Origin: Phoronis pallida
Taxonomy: Eukaryota; Phoronida; Phoronidae
NCBI GenBank assembly: GCA_028565715.1
Contig: JAOXYC010178135.1
Coordinates: 1-13,010 of the forward strand
Direction: 5' to 3'
Length of the DNA: 13,010 bases
Shown here in pieces: positions 1 to 9,900 of this stretch (positions are counted from its first letter, which is position 1; each line of letters begins with the position of its first letter). The position numbers and the translations under genes are program-made. The notes below the pieces were generated by a model that saw only the letters and a program-made list of their open reading frames with translations, was not told the origin of the DNA and did not search any database.

Positions 1-83
1 TAGGATTAGCGAGCAAGGGTCATAACGCGTGATCGCTATCACCCGGTAAATTACTGTAATTACGCAAGCGGCTCTTTCGAAGC

Positions 84-133
84 CACACATCACAGGCCCC
101 GCACTCTGTGATGTTGGCAAATGCCGATGTGTG
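84..133. repeat. nested inverted repeats, two mutually exclusive hairpins
   Basis: ACATCACAG at 87-95 is the exact reverse complement of CTGTGATGT at 106-114, a 9-bp stem with a 10-nt loop. CACACATC at 84-91 is also the exact reverse complement of GATGTGTG at 126-133. The left arm can therefore pair with either partner but not both. This lies in a locally GC-richer stretch upstream of the candidate exon at 314. No family is recognised and function is unknown. Confidence 0.5.
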
Positions 134-313
134 ATTTTGCGGTAACCGAAAAGGACCAATCTATTGTCTCGCTACGTTTCCGTGGGCTTCCAATGTTATG
201 GGCATGCTCAGCAATCTGTTTTATGGTTTAACAGTTTAATTGAAGGTCGTTATATACTCAAAATACTACCTTAGTTTGTGGTATAACTGGTTTACATTGT
301 TTTTATATTCCAG

Positions 314-420
314 GGTTCATTCTATGGTCTCTGAAGTTCACAATGCCTGCCACATTAAACATTTCTGCAGAAGATGCTGAGTGGCCTCAATTCAAACCGA
401 ATGCATCCAGGTTTGATCAG
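314..420 (+). CDS. candidate first coding exon of an unidentified gene (partial)
   Basis: A good acceptor (ttatattccag, ending 313) is followed by 29 nt of leader and an ATG at 343 in fair context (acaATGC). From there 26 codons run open in phase 0, starting MPATLNISAEDAEWPQ and ending RFDQ, to a CAG|gtatta donor at 420. If that donor is skipped the frame stays open: a second possible donor is GAA|gtgaat at 444, and full read-through reaches TAG at 484-486 (47 residues in all). A T-run plus cag at 468 would also define a 48-nt in-frame mini-intron. Positions 1-313 would then hold the promoter and a 5' UTR exon. I find no convincing partner exon downstream, and do not recognise the peptide. 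It could be the start of a gene interrupted by the downstream sequence, a remnant, or chance. Confidence 0.33.
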
Positions 421-764
421 GTATTATCAGATTATGAAGGGGAAGTGAATTGGATTTTTTTTTTTCAGTTTGAAATTTATTGTTAGCCTTATTGTTTTGA
501 ATCCTTTCAAGGTCAACAATAACAAAAATATGTTGAGAATTTCAGTTTTTGAAGGATTTTAATCTGGACAGACATTTTTATTTTTGCCATGTATCTTATG
601 TTATTATATATATTTTTCATATTGCCTCAATATTGCTGTACCTGCGTCACTCCGAATTTGTGGGTCACGTAGATATATCCCAATAGTGATGGCTTGATAT
701 ATTTTGTTTTGAATGACTGTTTTTAAACTTTATTTAAAATTATTACCCTGACCCTAGCTAGGTA
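421..764. other. AT-rich spacer, nothing recognised
   Basis: It contains a T11 run ending in cag at 468 and short AT runs near 600. No convincing exon, RNA gene or repeat unit was seen beyond the possible extension of the 314-420 exon. Confidence 0.5.
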
Positions 765-1057
765 ATTACCTAGGATTTGGTAATTACCAAATTGTTACCA
801 AACTGTTACCTAATGATTAGGTAATTACCAAATTGTTACCTAAAATGTGTTACCTAACACACTCTCAATTTGGTAATTACCAAACTGTTACCTAAAATGT
901 GTTACCTAACATACTCTCAATTTGGTAATTACCAAACTGTTACCTAAAATGTGTTACCTAACACACTCTCAATTTGGTAATTACCAAACTGTTACCTAAA
1001 ATGTGTTACCTAACATACTCTCAATTTGGTAATTACCAAACTGTTACCTAAATTACT
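765..1057. repeat. 52-bp minisatellite with a palindrome in every unit
   Basis: Units start at 817, 869, 921, 973 and 1025, exactly 52 bp apart. The three complete central units are nearly identical, differing mainly at one C/T (AACACACTC versus AACATACTC). Each begins with TTTGGTAATTACCAAA, a perfect 16-bp palindrome, followed by two GTTACCTAA motifs. The first unit is a variant (TTAGGTAATTACC), and just upstream lies a related palindrome, CTAGGTAATTACCTAG. The last unit decays into the next array. This is tandem satellite-like DNA and could form cruciforms. No coding role is evident. Confidence 0.93.
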
Positions 1058-1082
1058 TAAACATACTTCACTGAGAGTTGGC

Positions 1083-1210
1083 AGTGTTACCAAATTGTTA
1101 CCTAAATAACTTAGAATATTTCAGTGTTACCAAATTGTTACCTAAATAACTTAAACATATTTCACTGAGTTGGGAGTGTTACCAAATTGTTACCTAAATA
1201 ACTTAGAATA
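1083..1210. repeat. second, related 40/52-bp tandem array
   Basis: The motif AGTGTTACCAAATTGTTACC starts at 1083, 1123 and 1175, giving spacings of 40 and 52 bp. The 40-bp form lacks about 12 bp (the CACTGAGTTGGG part) present in the 52-bp form. Units share GTTACC and ACCAAA with the array to the left, so the two look like diverged parts of one minisatellite that expanded separately. Confidence 0.85.
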
Positions 1211-1240
1211 TTTCATTTGAAGTTGGAAAGTTTATAACTT

Positions 1241-2039
1241 CTTAGTACATTTCAGTTGGAGTTTTACAAAGTAGCTGCGGTTTGTATCACCTCAGAATGA
1301 TATTCGTTGCAATATGAAATTTTCCAGGTAACCTTTTCTATGTATATGGGCTGTGGTGCTAGACTTACACAGAAGGCAGATGGTACTGAAATTGTTTTTT
1401 AAAAAACACCCTCTTACACAATTTTTAAAAAGATTTTTACTTGGATGCAGCTGGGCAGATCTAGAAAAAATGTCAGGTTGTTGGATTTTCATTTTGTAAG
1501 GATTTGGACTAATTCAGTTTCATGCTTTGGCTGCATAGTGAGCATTTTAATTCGAAAGCTGATAAGGTGAACAAGAAAACATGTAAAAATATGACAACTA
1601 CAGCATTTGCTTTAATCAGAAACCGTAGATATAGAGACTAGAAACTCTACATTGTTGCCGTGTAAAAAAGCGTGCACGCGAGTTTTGCTTAGTGCAGACG
1701 GGGCGCTACTAGCGTTACCTATTGGTAAAGAAGTTATTTATTAGTAGTAAGCAAAAAACACATGGCAATCCGACATTTTTGAGCTGCAATAACTTCCGAA
1801 ATAATTGGCGAATTAGTAAAATCGACACATACAATTGAACAGACAAGAATTAAAAATCGACGCACGCAGTTATCGTAAGACTTTCCTGTCTTATTAATTG
1901 TAAGGTCTTTGCTTTAATAGCCTGCATAACATCACAAGGCCAAGAAAAGGACAATGTGTGTGTTTGTGTGCTAGTGTCAAATGATGGCCCTGGCTGTGAT
2001 GTATTACATTCCAATTATTTCATCAGAAGACTGGCCATC
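1241..2039. other. intergenic, no gene recognised
   Basis: Mixed AT-rich sequence with a more CpG-rich pocket near 1660-1720. Short open frames here have no coding character or recognisable motif. This is where one end of the transposon could lie, but no terminal repeat starting CACTA and matched on the far side was found. Confidence 0.45.
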
Positions 2040-2108
2040 TTTATTGATGGTGATTCAATGAAATATAAAATAAGACAAAATCTGTAAGTAATATCATACC
2101 AGTTTATT
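2040..2108 (-). terminator. candidate poly(A) signals of the transposase gene
   Basis: Read on the minus strand, AATAAA occurs at 2108-2103 and again at 2045-2040, about 290 and 360 bases past the stop codon at 2403-2401. Either would give a plausible 3' UTR of 0.3 to 0.4 kb. This rests on the hexamers only. Confidence 0.4.
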
Positions 2109-2400
2109 ATTCCACAAAAGTTGATTATAAACAAAAGTTATGCCTGCCAAATAAATAGCTAACTGATGAAATTCGACAAAGTTTTTTGTGTTGAAAGTTG
2201 TGCAAAAACCTGGGCCCATATCTAAATCATCACAAATAGAAATTATACACAGGGTTTTGATACAAAAATTCAAGGTATTTACAATATCAATATACAAAGG
2301 CAACACTGATGGCTCAGAGATTTATCCTATTTACAACATTATTTCACACCAAACAATGTGCTGATACTCATAAGTTAATTATGACAGCAGTTGACTGAAT

Positions 2401-3896
2401 TTACTCTCTTTCCACAAAGTTTGGGAACTTACTTACATATTCAATACCTTTTGGTGATTTCACATACGTTACTATTGACTTTAAATCTGTAATTAAAATA
2501 CATGTGTTACTTTCATCTAACTGAACATGTGACACATGATTGACACCTTTAAGATTAGCATCACGACGCCCAATTTTTGTCAGTTTCTTGATGACAGCAA
2601 CAAATGTTTCTTCCTTGTCCTCAAAGCTTACCTTTATATAAAACATAACTTGGGCATAAACATTATCACGTAGTAGTACAGTATAACTATTTCTTCGAGG
2701 ACTTTTAATATATTCAGCGCAATGTATAACCTGACCATACAACATAATCCTGTAAAACTTCAACATTTGGACAATTTTTTTTCTAAAAAATGAAGTTACT
2801 ACCTGGATATTTTTAACGAGACTCATTTTTCCAACAGCAAACACCTCATTATCAACCTTTTGTATATTGCTTTTGACCTTGTGATACGATGTCATTTTAT
2901 TGTACAAAAAGCTGGCTACAGAGCCAGGAATAAGTTGTTGAACCAGAGCAGGGCGTTTCTTTTCGACACAAACTGCGTGACAAATTTGATTTGGAATATT
3001 TTGAGTGCCATGAAAGAGAGACCTTAAATCCCCATTCAAGTCTTCATAAAAAAAGCATGAATGGGCCCACAGTGGCCCTAAATCCCTTACTTTATCTACT
3101 AAATGCAATAAACTGTGCACATTAATGGTTACAAAAGCTTCGCCATAATGGTCGGGATACATGGTGCAAAAAAAAATTAAACATCTGTGTGCCTCTCTTA
3201 GATTCTCAACAGTTATTTCCTCTTGTAAAAGAAGGAATATCGCATTGGATAACATATTAAAATGGCCTAAATACGGCTCTGACAAAAGTCCAGCTAGAAC
3301 AATAGTTCCATAACAAAGTAGAAAGGATTTGAACTCCGAGGCTTTCCAGTTTGCCAACTGCTCAATAGGTCTAGGTAATCTATTAAACCTATTGGGCAGA
3401 GGCAACTCAGACAACCTGGAGTTCAAATCCTCCAACTTGGAATGGATTGAAAAAGATTCCTTCTTATATTCTGCACTGGTCCAAAATTTTAACAAAAGTT
3501 TCATAATACCTAAACACACTGTGTGCATGTAATCAATTGTTACACCTTTCACAAAATCAAAATGCTCCAACAGAACAAAATATGACACCCCTTTAACACC
3601 CAACACAGCTTTACCCGTGCGCTCAGCTAAGATGGCATTTTTCAAAGTGTCCTTTCTTGATCTTTTTTCTAAGAAGCCATTGCATGATGCTGCATCATCG
3701 TAGCAAAACGGAAAAACCATTTTATGTCCCTTGGCGTCAGTCTCAAAACTATTCCCTTTAGTAAGACAGGTACTGCAGCCATAGTAGCCATTGAACTGTA
3801 CGACATTTTGCATGGACGCTCTTGCTGGAGCATCAAATACACCAGATAGCAGCGCACACCTGACTTTTTCCACTCCAAAACCCAAAACATCTATGC
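2401..3896 (-). CDS. transposase exon 4: catalytic core and DUF4218-like C terminus
   Basis: A 1496-nt terminal exon with acceptor ttatttttcag, starting GIDVLGFGVEKVR and ending FVERE then TAA. It holds FDAPARASM (Asp 359), the CxxC pair at 378/381, IDYMHTVCLGIMKLLLKFW (Asp 459), and NVHSLLHLVDKV followed by FFYEDLNGDL (Glu 622). No frameshift or stop occurs across almost 500 codons. The last 150 residues are more hydrophilic and I recognise no further domain in them. Confidence 0.9.
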
Positions 3897-6651
3897 CTGA
3901 AAAATAACATATTCATAAACCTCAATGAGAAATAAAATGTATGAGACAGATTTAAAGTAGTTGTGTATTGGGTGAGGGGTATGCATGAGCACAATCTTAA
4001 AAGGCAAAAATGCAGTGAAAATCACTGTACTTGTTTGTTTTTCTTACATCCAAAGCAGAAATAACTTACAACTCAAAAGCATGAGAATTTACTTCAATAA
4101 ATTGTGGATCCAGATTTTTGGAATATTTCAAAAATGGGCAAGCAAGCTTAAAAAACAAGTCTCACTTCAAATTATTAATATGATTTTTTTGTCGAAATCA
4201 GTGTACTCATCCATCTTTAAGCAACCAATACCAGAAAAGTGTCAACAAAAAGTGTAAATTTACAAACAAATGCAAAGAAATTATGTATTCATTAGAGTCA
4301 CATTTATATGGTATCAAAATAATACTATGGAGTTGATTTTTTGAACAATGAATCATTATTGTTATTCAATTCACCAAGCTTTACAAAACCAAAAGCATTG
4401 AAAAAAGATGACAACCAACTTAATAAGTATTAAATGCGGTAGTAATTCCTATATCAAAAAATTTTGGAAGTAGTAAATCAGTGGTAATAATTGCACAAAA
4501 TTTCCGAAATTCTTACCAAAATGAAACATATCATTTATTTCATCCAATAAAGGCTGAAGAAAAATGTTTGTCAGGGGTTTTTTAGCTCCAAACCATAAGC
4601 CACAGAACAATCTGAATGATCTGGTGAACCTGTAAGATAATTGTGAATCGTTAAACTTTCATCTCATATTAAGTCACATACTGGTCATCATTTTCCTAAA
4701 TGTTAGAATGTCAGGTATCCAAACTTGTTTCTGGAGACCCTGTCACCTTACATAGGGGTGCAAACAATTTGTGATATTAAAATTAAAGTTAGTAAAAGAT
4801 AAAGTTACTGCAAATGCTATACGCCCCTCGTCAGATTGTTCTATACTGATAACACATCATTTGACATTTCCGATTTATTTCACTTTGAATATGATCAACA
4901 TTGGGAGTTATAATAGTGAGCAAAATACTGACCTAATCTTTGGGGGTAACTCGTTGATTGTTAGATAAAGCGGCCATACAGAGAAGTTCCGCGAATTCAT
5001 AATGCTGACACCATCAGTATTGAGTTGAAGGGAAAGGTGTTCCTCAGAGTCTTTTTTGTGAGCTGGTGTATTTCTAAAGTGTGACCCATCGAAGAGTTCT
5101 TTATACAGATTTCCGTCTCGAACATCCCTCATCACACCATCCTGTTGGTACGTTTGTTTATACGCAGAAACTAGAGGCAATATATCTGAAATAAAACAAG
5201 GAAGAGCTATAATCTTCAACAACAATAAAGTAGCTTTTCCATACTCTCAAAAAAAACAACACCAGAACTACAAAAGGTTTGTGATGGGTAATGCAGATAA
5301 TTAAAAAAAACACCACATTAATAGATCATGACCACCTAAAAGATGAGCACATTAAAGTTAATAAAAAATGCTTTTCCAATTTACATAAGAACTTGTTTAT
5401 TTGTTGAATTAGAACAAAACAGATGGACATAGAGTTGTATTAAATGATTTTAATCAAATGCTTTTAGTCATATTTTAATAAAGAAATACGCTTATAGTAA
5501 AGGGACAAGTTTCATCTTATTCCGTTCATTCAAGCAAAAAATAAAGACCACGTAACTCTGCGCACATCCAATGGAGGTACGAACCCTGCTGGACTAACAA
5601 AAAAATCATCACTGTAAAGTTGTCTTATGGACATTAAAAAACAACTGAAGTAGACTTTTATCACATTTGAGCCAAGGTTGTCTTAGGATTTTATTAACAG
5701 CTGTTATTTCAAGAATCACCAAATGGGACACTATGTATAATGTACCGAATGTTGTCTGCAGGGTTATTAATGAAAATTATCAAAAACAAGGCTCATATGA
5801 AAGTGAACATCTGAATCAGTTGAGCACATGGCCTAGCTATTACGAGAGCAACTACTTGTTTAAGTTGCATCTTTATACTTTTGTTGAAATTTTATTATTT
5901 AAAAGACCGTGTTTTTGATTTTTGGTACTGTCCTGTAAACTGTTCCCTTCGCTATAGGTGACTGGCTTAAAAATACTTAAGCTTTTTGAATTAGATCTTA
6001 ATTACCTGATAAGCGCTGTAGGATTTGTTCTTTCAGTGATAGGAAAACAAAATAGCAGTCTTTATGCAAGGGTTTTCGGCAAACATCATTTTCACAAGTC
6101 TTTGAATTTTCATCTCTGCATAGTTGATAACACTCGGAGCAGTAAAACATCTGCTTGATAGGTTGTTTTAGCTTGTCAAAAAAGTTATTGAAGATCTGCT
6201 TCGACTTAGAAAACAGATTGGGCACACAGAGGTGGAGATCAATCAGCACAAGTAGGTCTTCGATTGCCTCATGGGAAAGTCCGTGCCTCATTGCAAAGGT
6301 GAGAATTAATAAATGGCTCACTGCAACCGTTATTCTCGAGCCATTAAACAGTGGTTGCTGCTCTTCATCGATTTGATCTTCTGCAGATGCATCGTTTGGA
6401 GTATCGACAGTATCGACATTGACATTGTTGCACGTCTCCTCGTTCTCTCCGTCGACGTCACTTTCGCCTGAGACGCAGTCAAAGAATACGTCGCTATCAT
6501 GGTCACCACTAGTATCACAGTCCGTATGCGTCTGGTTTGTGGCATCAGTCGTATCATTTTTGTTTTTTTTGTTCCTCCTCCATACTGTTGTCCGTGATTC
6601 TCCGTCATAAGCCCCGCGTTTTTTCCGAAATGATTCAGGGTTGTCCGCCAT
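2401..6651 (-). CDS. CACTA/EnSpm-like (tnp2-type) DDE transposase, four exons, 835 aa
   Basis: Cut-and-paste transposase of the CACTA/EnSpm group. Family enzymes bind the element's terminal repeats in the nucleus and catalyse excision and insertion through a DD(E/D) RNase-H fold. Exons are 6651-6006, 5185-4933, 4629-4517 and 3896-2401. Every junction is GT-AG and the phases (1, 2, 1) agree, giving 2508 nt with one stop and no internal break. The ATG at 6651 has good context (G at -3 and +4) and an in-frame TAA at 6690-6688 just upstream. Visible features in order are an acidic Asn/Asp-rich N terminus, a Cys cluster (171, 174, 186, 191), TDG (Asp 273), DAPA (Asp 359), CSTC (378-381), DYMH (Asp 459, His 462) and a DUF4218-like NVHSLLHL (596-603) with Glu 622. 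Catalytic assignments are by analogy with plant tnp2. Length fits animal relatives of roughly 800-900 aa as I know them. It could be active, freshly dead by loss of ends, or domesticated. Confidence 0.9.
3897..4516 (-). other. transposase intron 3 (620 bp)
   Basis: AT-rich. An open frame of 90 codons on the plus strand (3985-4257) has low-complexity composition and no domain, and is taken as chance. No repeat or RNA gene was seen. Confidence 0.7.
4517..4629 (-). CDS. transposase exon 3: CGLWFG block
   Basis: A short 113-nt exon between a ttatcttacag acceptor and a TTTTG|gtaaga donor. It encodes CGLWFGAKKPLTNIFLQPLL and adjoining residues, matching the GLWFG/KP...FL.P...E spacing typical of animal tnp2-like proteins. 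Its frame agrees with both neighbours (2 bases carried in, 1 carried out), strong evidence that the gene model is right. Confidence 0.85.
4933..5185 (-). CDS. transposase exon 2: carries the TDG (first Asp) motif
   Basis: Acceptor ttttatttcag, donor AG|gtcagt. It encodes residues 216-300. LNTDGVSIMNSRNFSVWPLY followed by LTINELPPK is the most family-specific stretch in the gene: the equivalent plant block has TDG and a SIWP/SVWP run followed by a Leu-Pro turn. Asp 273 is the likely first catalytic acidic residue. Confidence 0.88.
5186..6005 (-). other. transposase intron 1 (820 bp)
   Basis: Bounded by gtaatt and ttttatttcag. Mostly AT-rich, with plus-strand open frames of 66-83 codons that show no motif. 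Nothing else was recognised. Confidence 0.7.
6006..6651 (-). CDS. transposase exon 1: acidic N terminus and Cys-rich module
   Basis: This exon encodes residues 1-215 plus one base. Residues 1-100 are hydrophilic, with a basic patch (RKKRG, WRRNKKNKN) that could serve nuclear import, then a long Asp/Glu/Asn-rich stretch. Residues 103-140 (NGSRITVAVSHLLILTF and on) match the helical block that I know precedes the catalytic domain in animal tnp2-like proteins. The CSEC/CENDVC cluster (Cys 171, 174, 186, 191) looks like a small zinc ribbon. It ends at a clean AG|gtaatt donor. Confidence 0.85.
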
Positions 6652-6982
6652 TACTGTTTGACTGACTCTCGAACCGTACTCTCGAGCTTACGAGACTAGC
6701 CGTTATCTTTTTCTTTATACTTTTTCTTCTGTTTATTTTTTCAATTAAACAAACCTTACGATGACATTGAACTGTTTGAAGAAATACATTGGATTGTCTG
6801 TAACAAATAATTAGGTCAATGAGAAGTGCAATAAATTATTTACAAAATATTCACGCAAAAACTTCTCTCGCGCTAACGGGACTATACGAGACGCGCCAAT
6901 TTGCGGCAAAGCGAATAACGAACTACGGGGAGTCAGCTGTTTTATATTATTTACCACTTGTTTATCACAATCAACTTGAGAA
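6652..6982. promoter_or_regulatory. 331-bp divergent intergenic region (putative bidirectional promoter)
   Basis: Start codons of the transposase (minus, 6651) and the zinc-finger gene (plus, 6983) point away from each other with 331 bp between. On the minus strand a TATAAAG box at 6720-6714 would place initiation near 6690, leaving a leader of about 40 nt. On the plus side 6860-6930 is CpG-rich, holds a GCGCCAAT stretch (CCAAT-like, E2F-like on the other strand), and is followed by a weak TTTTATATTA. Direct ACTCTCGA repeats (6665 and 6679 region) flank the minus leader. Shared control is inferred from the layout only. Confidence 0.5.
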
Positions 6983-9900
6983 ATGGACAAAAGAAAGGTC
7001 AAGGCAGCTGCGTTCTTTGATGAAGGGAGTGAGTATGATTTACTAAAATAGTGTTTCATTCTATTCACCGGCATCGCCGCCAACGCTGACGGAGATGTGA
7101 TCAGCTGATTTGGAATGCAATTTGGATACTTTCAAAATAGCGAATTGTCTTTTGGTTTGGGAAATGTTATGTGGTCGTTTAACCAGTGTTAACATGAATC
7201 TTATTCTTAACACATTCATATTTTAAAGACAGTCTTCACTCCTAATATTCCTACTCAAATACCACCAGGAAACCGATAAACCAAAGCAGTTTGTTTATTG
7301 ATTTATTGGGTCATTTTTTGGGAATTATTGATTGGAATTCAAATTTTAAATTAGGAATTTTCCAGTGTGTGATGTGTTAATTAACTGTATAATAAATTTA
7401 AGATGTCACTTACTATCAGACTATATGATAGCTAGGCCTATAGGCCTACCTACAAATTTCTAAGTTAGATTCAGTGCATAGGATTTTTGGATTTAAAAAA
7501 AAAAAAAAAACTCGATTTTAATAAGAAAGTAATACAGTAATAGTGACTAAAATAAGCCGTGATATGTTTGTGGTTCTGTTCATTAATTTCAAAGCTTTAA
7601 TATCACTGAATATTGACAATTAAATCATTCACCATAATTTCAGTTTCTCCTAAAGACTTTGTACTACATAACCCAATTAGCAGCACATTACAGTGAACTA
7701 GATTGACCTCATACTAATGTTACATAACTTTCTCTCAAGCATGAGTGATTTCACTTTGACAACTTCTTAAAATATTATGTAACCTGTGGTACAACAGCAG
7801 GGTAACTATTCTATTGGGATGGGCCTTATTGAGGGATTATTTAAAATCTTATATAACAGCAAGCTTTATTCTCATGCTAGCTGGATTATAAATTCTCTCT
7901 AACAGTTAATAATGATATAGTTGCTATGGTACTCTAAACAACTCAGATATGCTTCTCAATAACAAAGTCAATTAAATGTGTTATTAAATGAATACAATGT
8001 GTTGAGGAATTTAAACTCCATAAGCTCATTTAATCATGAAAATTATGCAGATAACTGCATGTTTCCATTGGTTTAATAATGAAAAAAAAATCCAATTTGT
8101 ATTTTGTTTGTAATCTCAATTAATTCATAGCTGCTGCATTTCCTTTTTCAGGTATGTATTTCTTGGTGCGGTTTTCGGAGGATGAGATCTGTGACGTAAA
8201 AAAGCTTGCAGACCTAACCCCAGATGATGGCTCCAACCTTGACATTTTCTTAGACACAAATGATGTTCAAATTGGTGATACAGTACTGGCCAAATATGCT
8301 TCAGAATCATACCCTGCTATGATTTTGCAAAAGTCAGGTAATTAAATTAAACCAGTTTGGAAATTTATTCATGATAAGTAGTTAATCTCGAAGTTGTCCT
8401 AAATTTACAAATTTTTAATCAGTGATGATTCTGCAATCACACTACAACAGTTGACAGTTACAGAGTTTCAGCAAGTTTCTAAAAAAAGTCACTGATTCCT
8501 TCATTTAAATATTTTCTTCTCTGAAAGTTTTTAATTCACTGAATATGTCATTTATGGTGGCTTGTTACAGAGAACAAAACTGCATTATCCAAACAGATGC
8601 GAGAACTCAATGCAAAGGTGCCCTTGACTACATATGTTTTTAAATTATTAATGATTTACATAATTGACTAACTTCAATTTTCAGGCACATCAATTCCTCA
8701 CCGTAGTGCACCCTTTCAACATATATTATCTAACAATGTGGATGTCTCTCTACTTAGACTCTCATACCTACTTAGTCTATCATTAGTTAAATGTTACTCT
8801 TGCAACTTCTTTAAAGTGTGTCCTGATCTTAACCTCACTGTACCTGCTAACTCATTTTTATGCGTCCACTTGTGGTCGCATATTGTAGGCAGCCTGTCCG
8901 TTGGTCGGTCCGTCCGTCTGTCCAACTATGCTTGTTCGCACTTTTTCTCGAAAACCGCTCAACGGATTTTCACGGAACTTGGCACACATGTACCTTGGGT
9001 GAATGCGCCGGCACCAGTCGCTTTTCGGGTCGTCACGTCCACCCTAACTCCCCCTGGTGGCAGAATTAGTTCGGAAATTGACAATTGCTTGTTCGCACTT
9101 TTTCTCGAAAACCAATCAACGGATTTTGATGAAACTTGGCACACATGTACCTTGGGTAAATGCACAGGCACCAGTCGCTTTTCGGGTCGTCACGTCTACC
9201 CTTACTCCCCTGGTGGCAAAATTAGTTCGGAAATTAAGAATTGCTTGTTCACCCTTATACTCCAAACCCCCTCAACGGATTTAGACAAAATTTGGGTGAA
9301 TGCACCTGCATCAGTCGCTTTTCGGGTTGTCACATCTACCCTAATTCCCTCTGGTGGTAGAATTAGTTTGGAAATCAACTATTGCTCATTCGCACTTTTT
9401 CTAGAAAACCAGATCTTTACATTGTTTTTCATCAAGTTCATAAGCATTGCGTTGCACTTGCCGTGGACGCATTTGTTTAGCGTAGGTATTTTGTTAATGT
9501 AATTTCTGTTAGAAATTACTATATTTATGTCTTGAATGTTTCCTTAAAAATATATTTTTTCATTGTTTAATACATATTGTTTAACTTGATCTAGATAATA
9601 TATTTTTCATTTTTCTCCTGTTTGTGTTAAATGAAAAAATGACCATTTTTTTAATTTTATGTTTTTCAACTTACATTTAACCTTGTAGCTTTTGATAGTA
9701 AATGCAATGTAACCCTGCTCACATAATAGATCATTTGTAGCCAATATCTGAACGACCATCAAATGAAAAATAAGAAATTATGTCATTTCTTACATTTTTC
9801 ATTTGCAAGGTCATTTTCAACTTCATTAATATGTGTTATATTTTCAGGTCAAAGCTAAAGCACTTCCTCCAAAAAAACCTCAGAAAATGCAAGAAAAAAG

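Larger units (their letters stand above)
8859..9472 (-). mobile_element. pearl-like / Helentron-type non-autonomous element
   Basis: Read on the minus strand, the parts come in the order I know for pearl and related Helitron-derived elements of molluscs and other invertebrates. A subterminal repeat (ATGCGTCCAC, 9472-9463) is followed by tandem core repeats of about 157 bp (9411-8929), then an ACGG/ACAG tetranucleotide run (8923-8895), then a 24-nt palindrome (8882-8859) whose stem contains the inverse of the subterminal repeat. The exact ends are not defined, and no CTRR terminus or TT target was established. It sits wholly within intron 3 of the zinc-finger gene. Family naming is from architecture, not from a matched sequence. 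Confidence 0.6.

Noticed and set aside
70-84. GGCTCTTTCGAAGCC resembling a histone mRNA 3' stem-loop
   Set aside because: It is 15 rather than 16 nt, the six-base stem does not form, and no histone coding sequence lies upstream.
765-1210. CRISPR-like regular repeats
   Set aside because: The repeats are contiguous 52-bp units with no unique spacers, in a eukaryotic context.
1292-2306. Minus-strand open frames of 66 and 70 codons downstream of the transposase
   Set aside because: Low-complexity translation without motifs; the second lies in the presumed 3' UTR.
6330-6610. Open frames on both strands inside transposase exon 1
   Set aside because: Shadows of the acidic, GAC/GAT-rich coding frame; the real frame has family motifs and matching splice phases.
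6811-7083. 90-codon minus and 75-codon plus open frames over the divergent promoter
   Set aside because: They overlap the supported first exon and leader in other frames, with no motif.
1069-7545. CACTA/CACTG and TAGTG/CAGTG words as possible transposon ends
   Set aside because: Individual words occur by chance on both sides, but no longer matching inverted pair or flanking target duplication could be found by eye.
8738-9502. 254-codon plus-strand open frame with repeated LFALFLEN-type peptides
   Set aside because: It runs through the tandem core repeats; the repeated peptide is just the translated repeat, and the first unit is in a different frame (157-bp step). No start context or domain.
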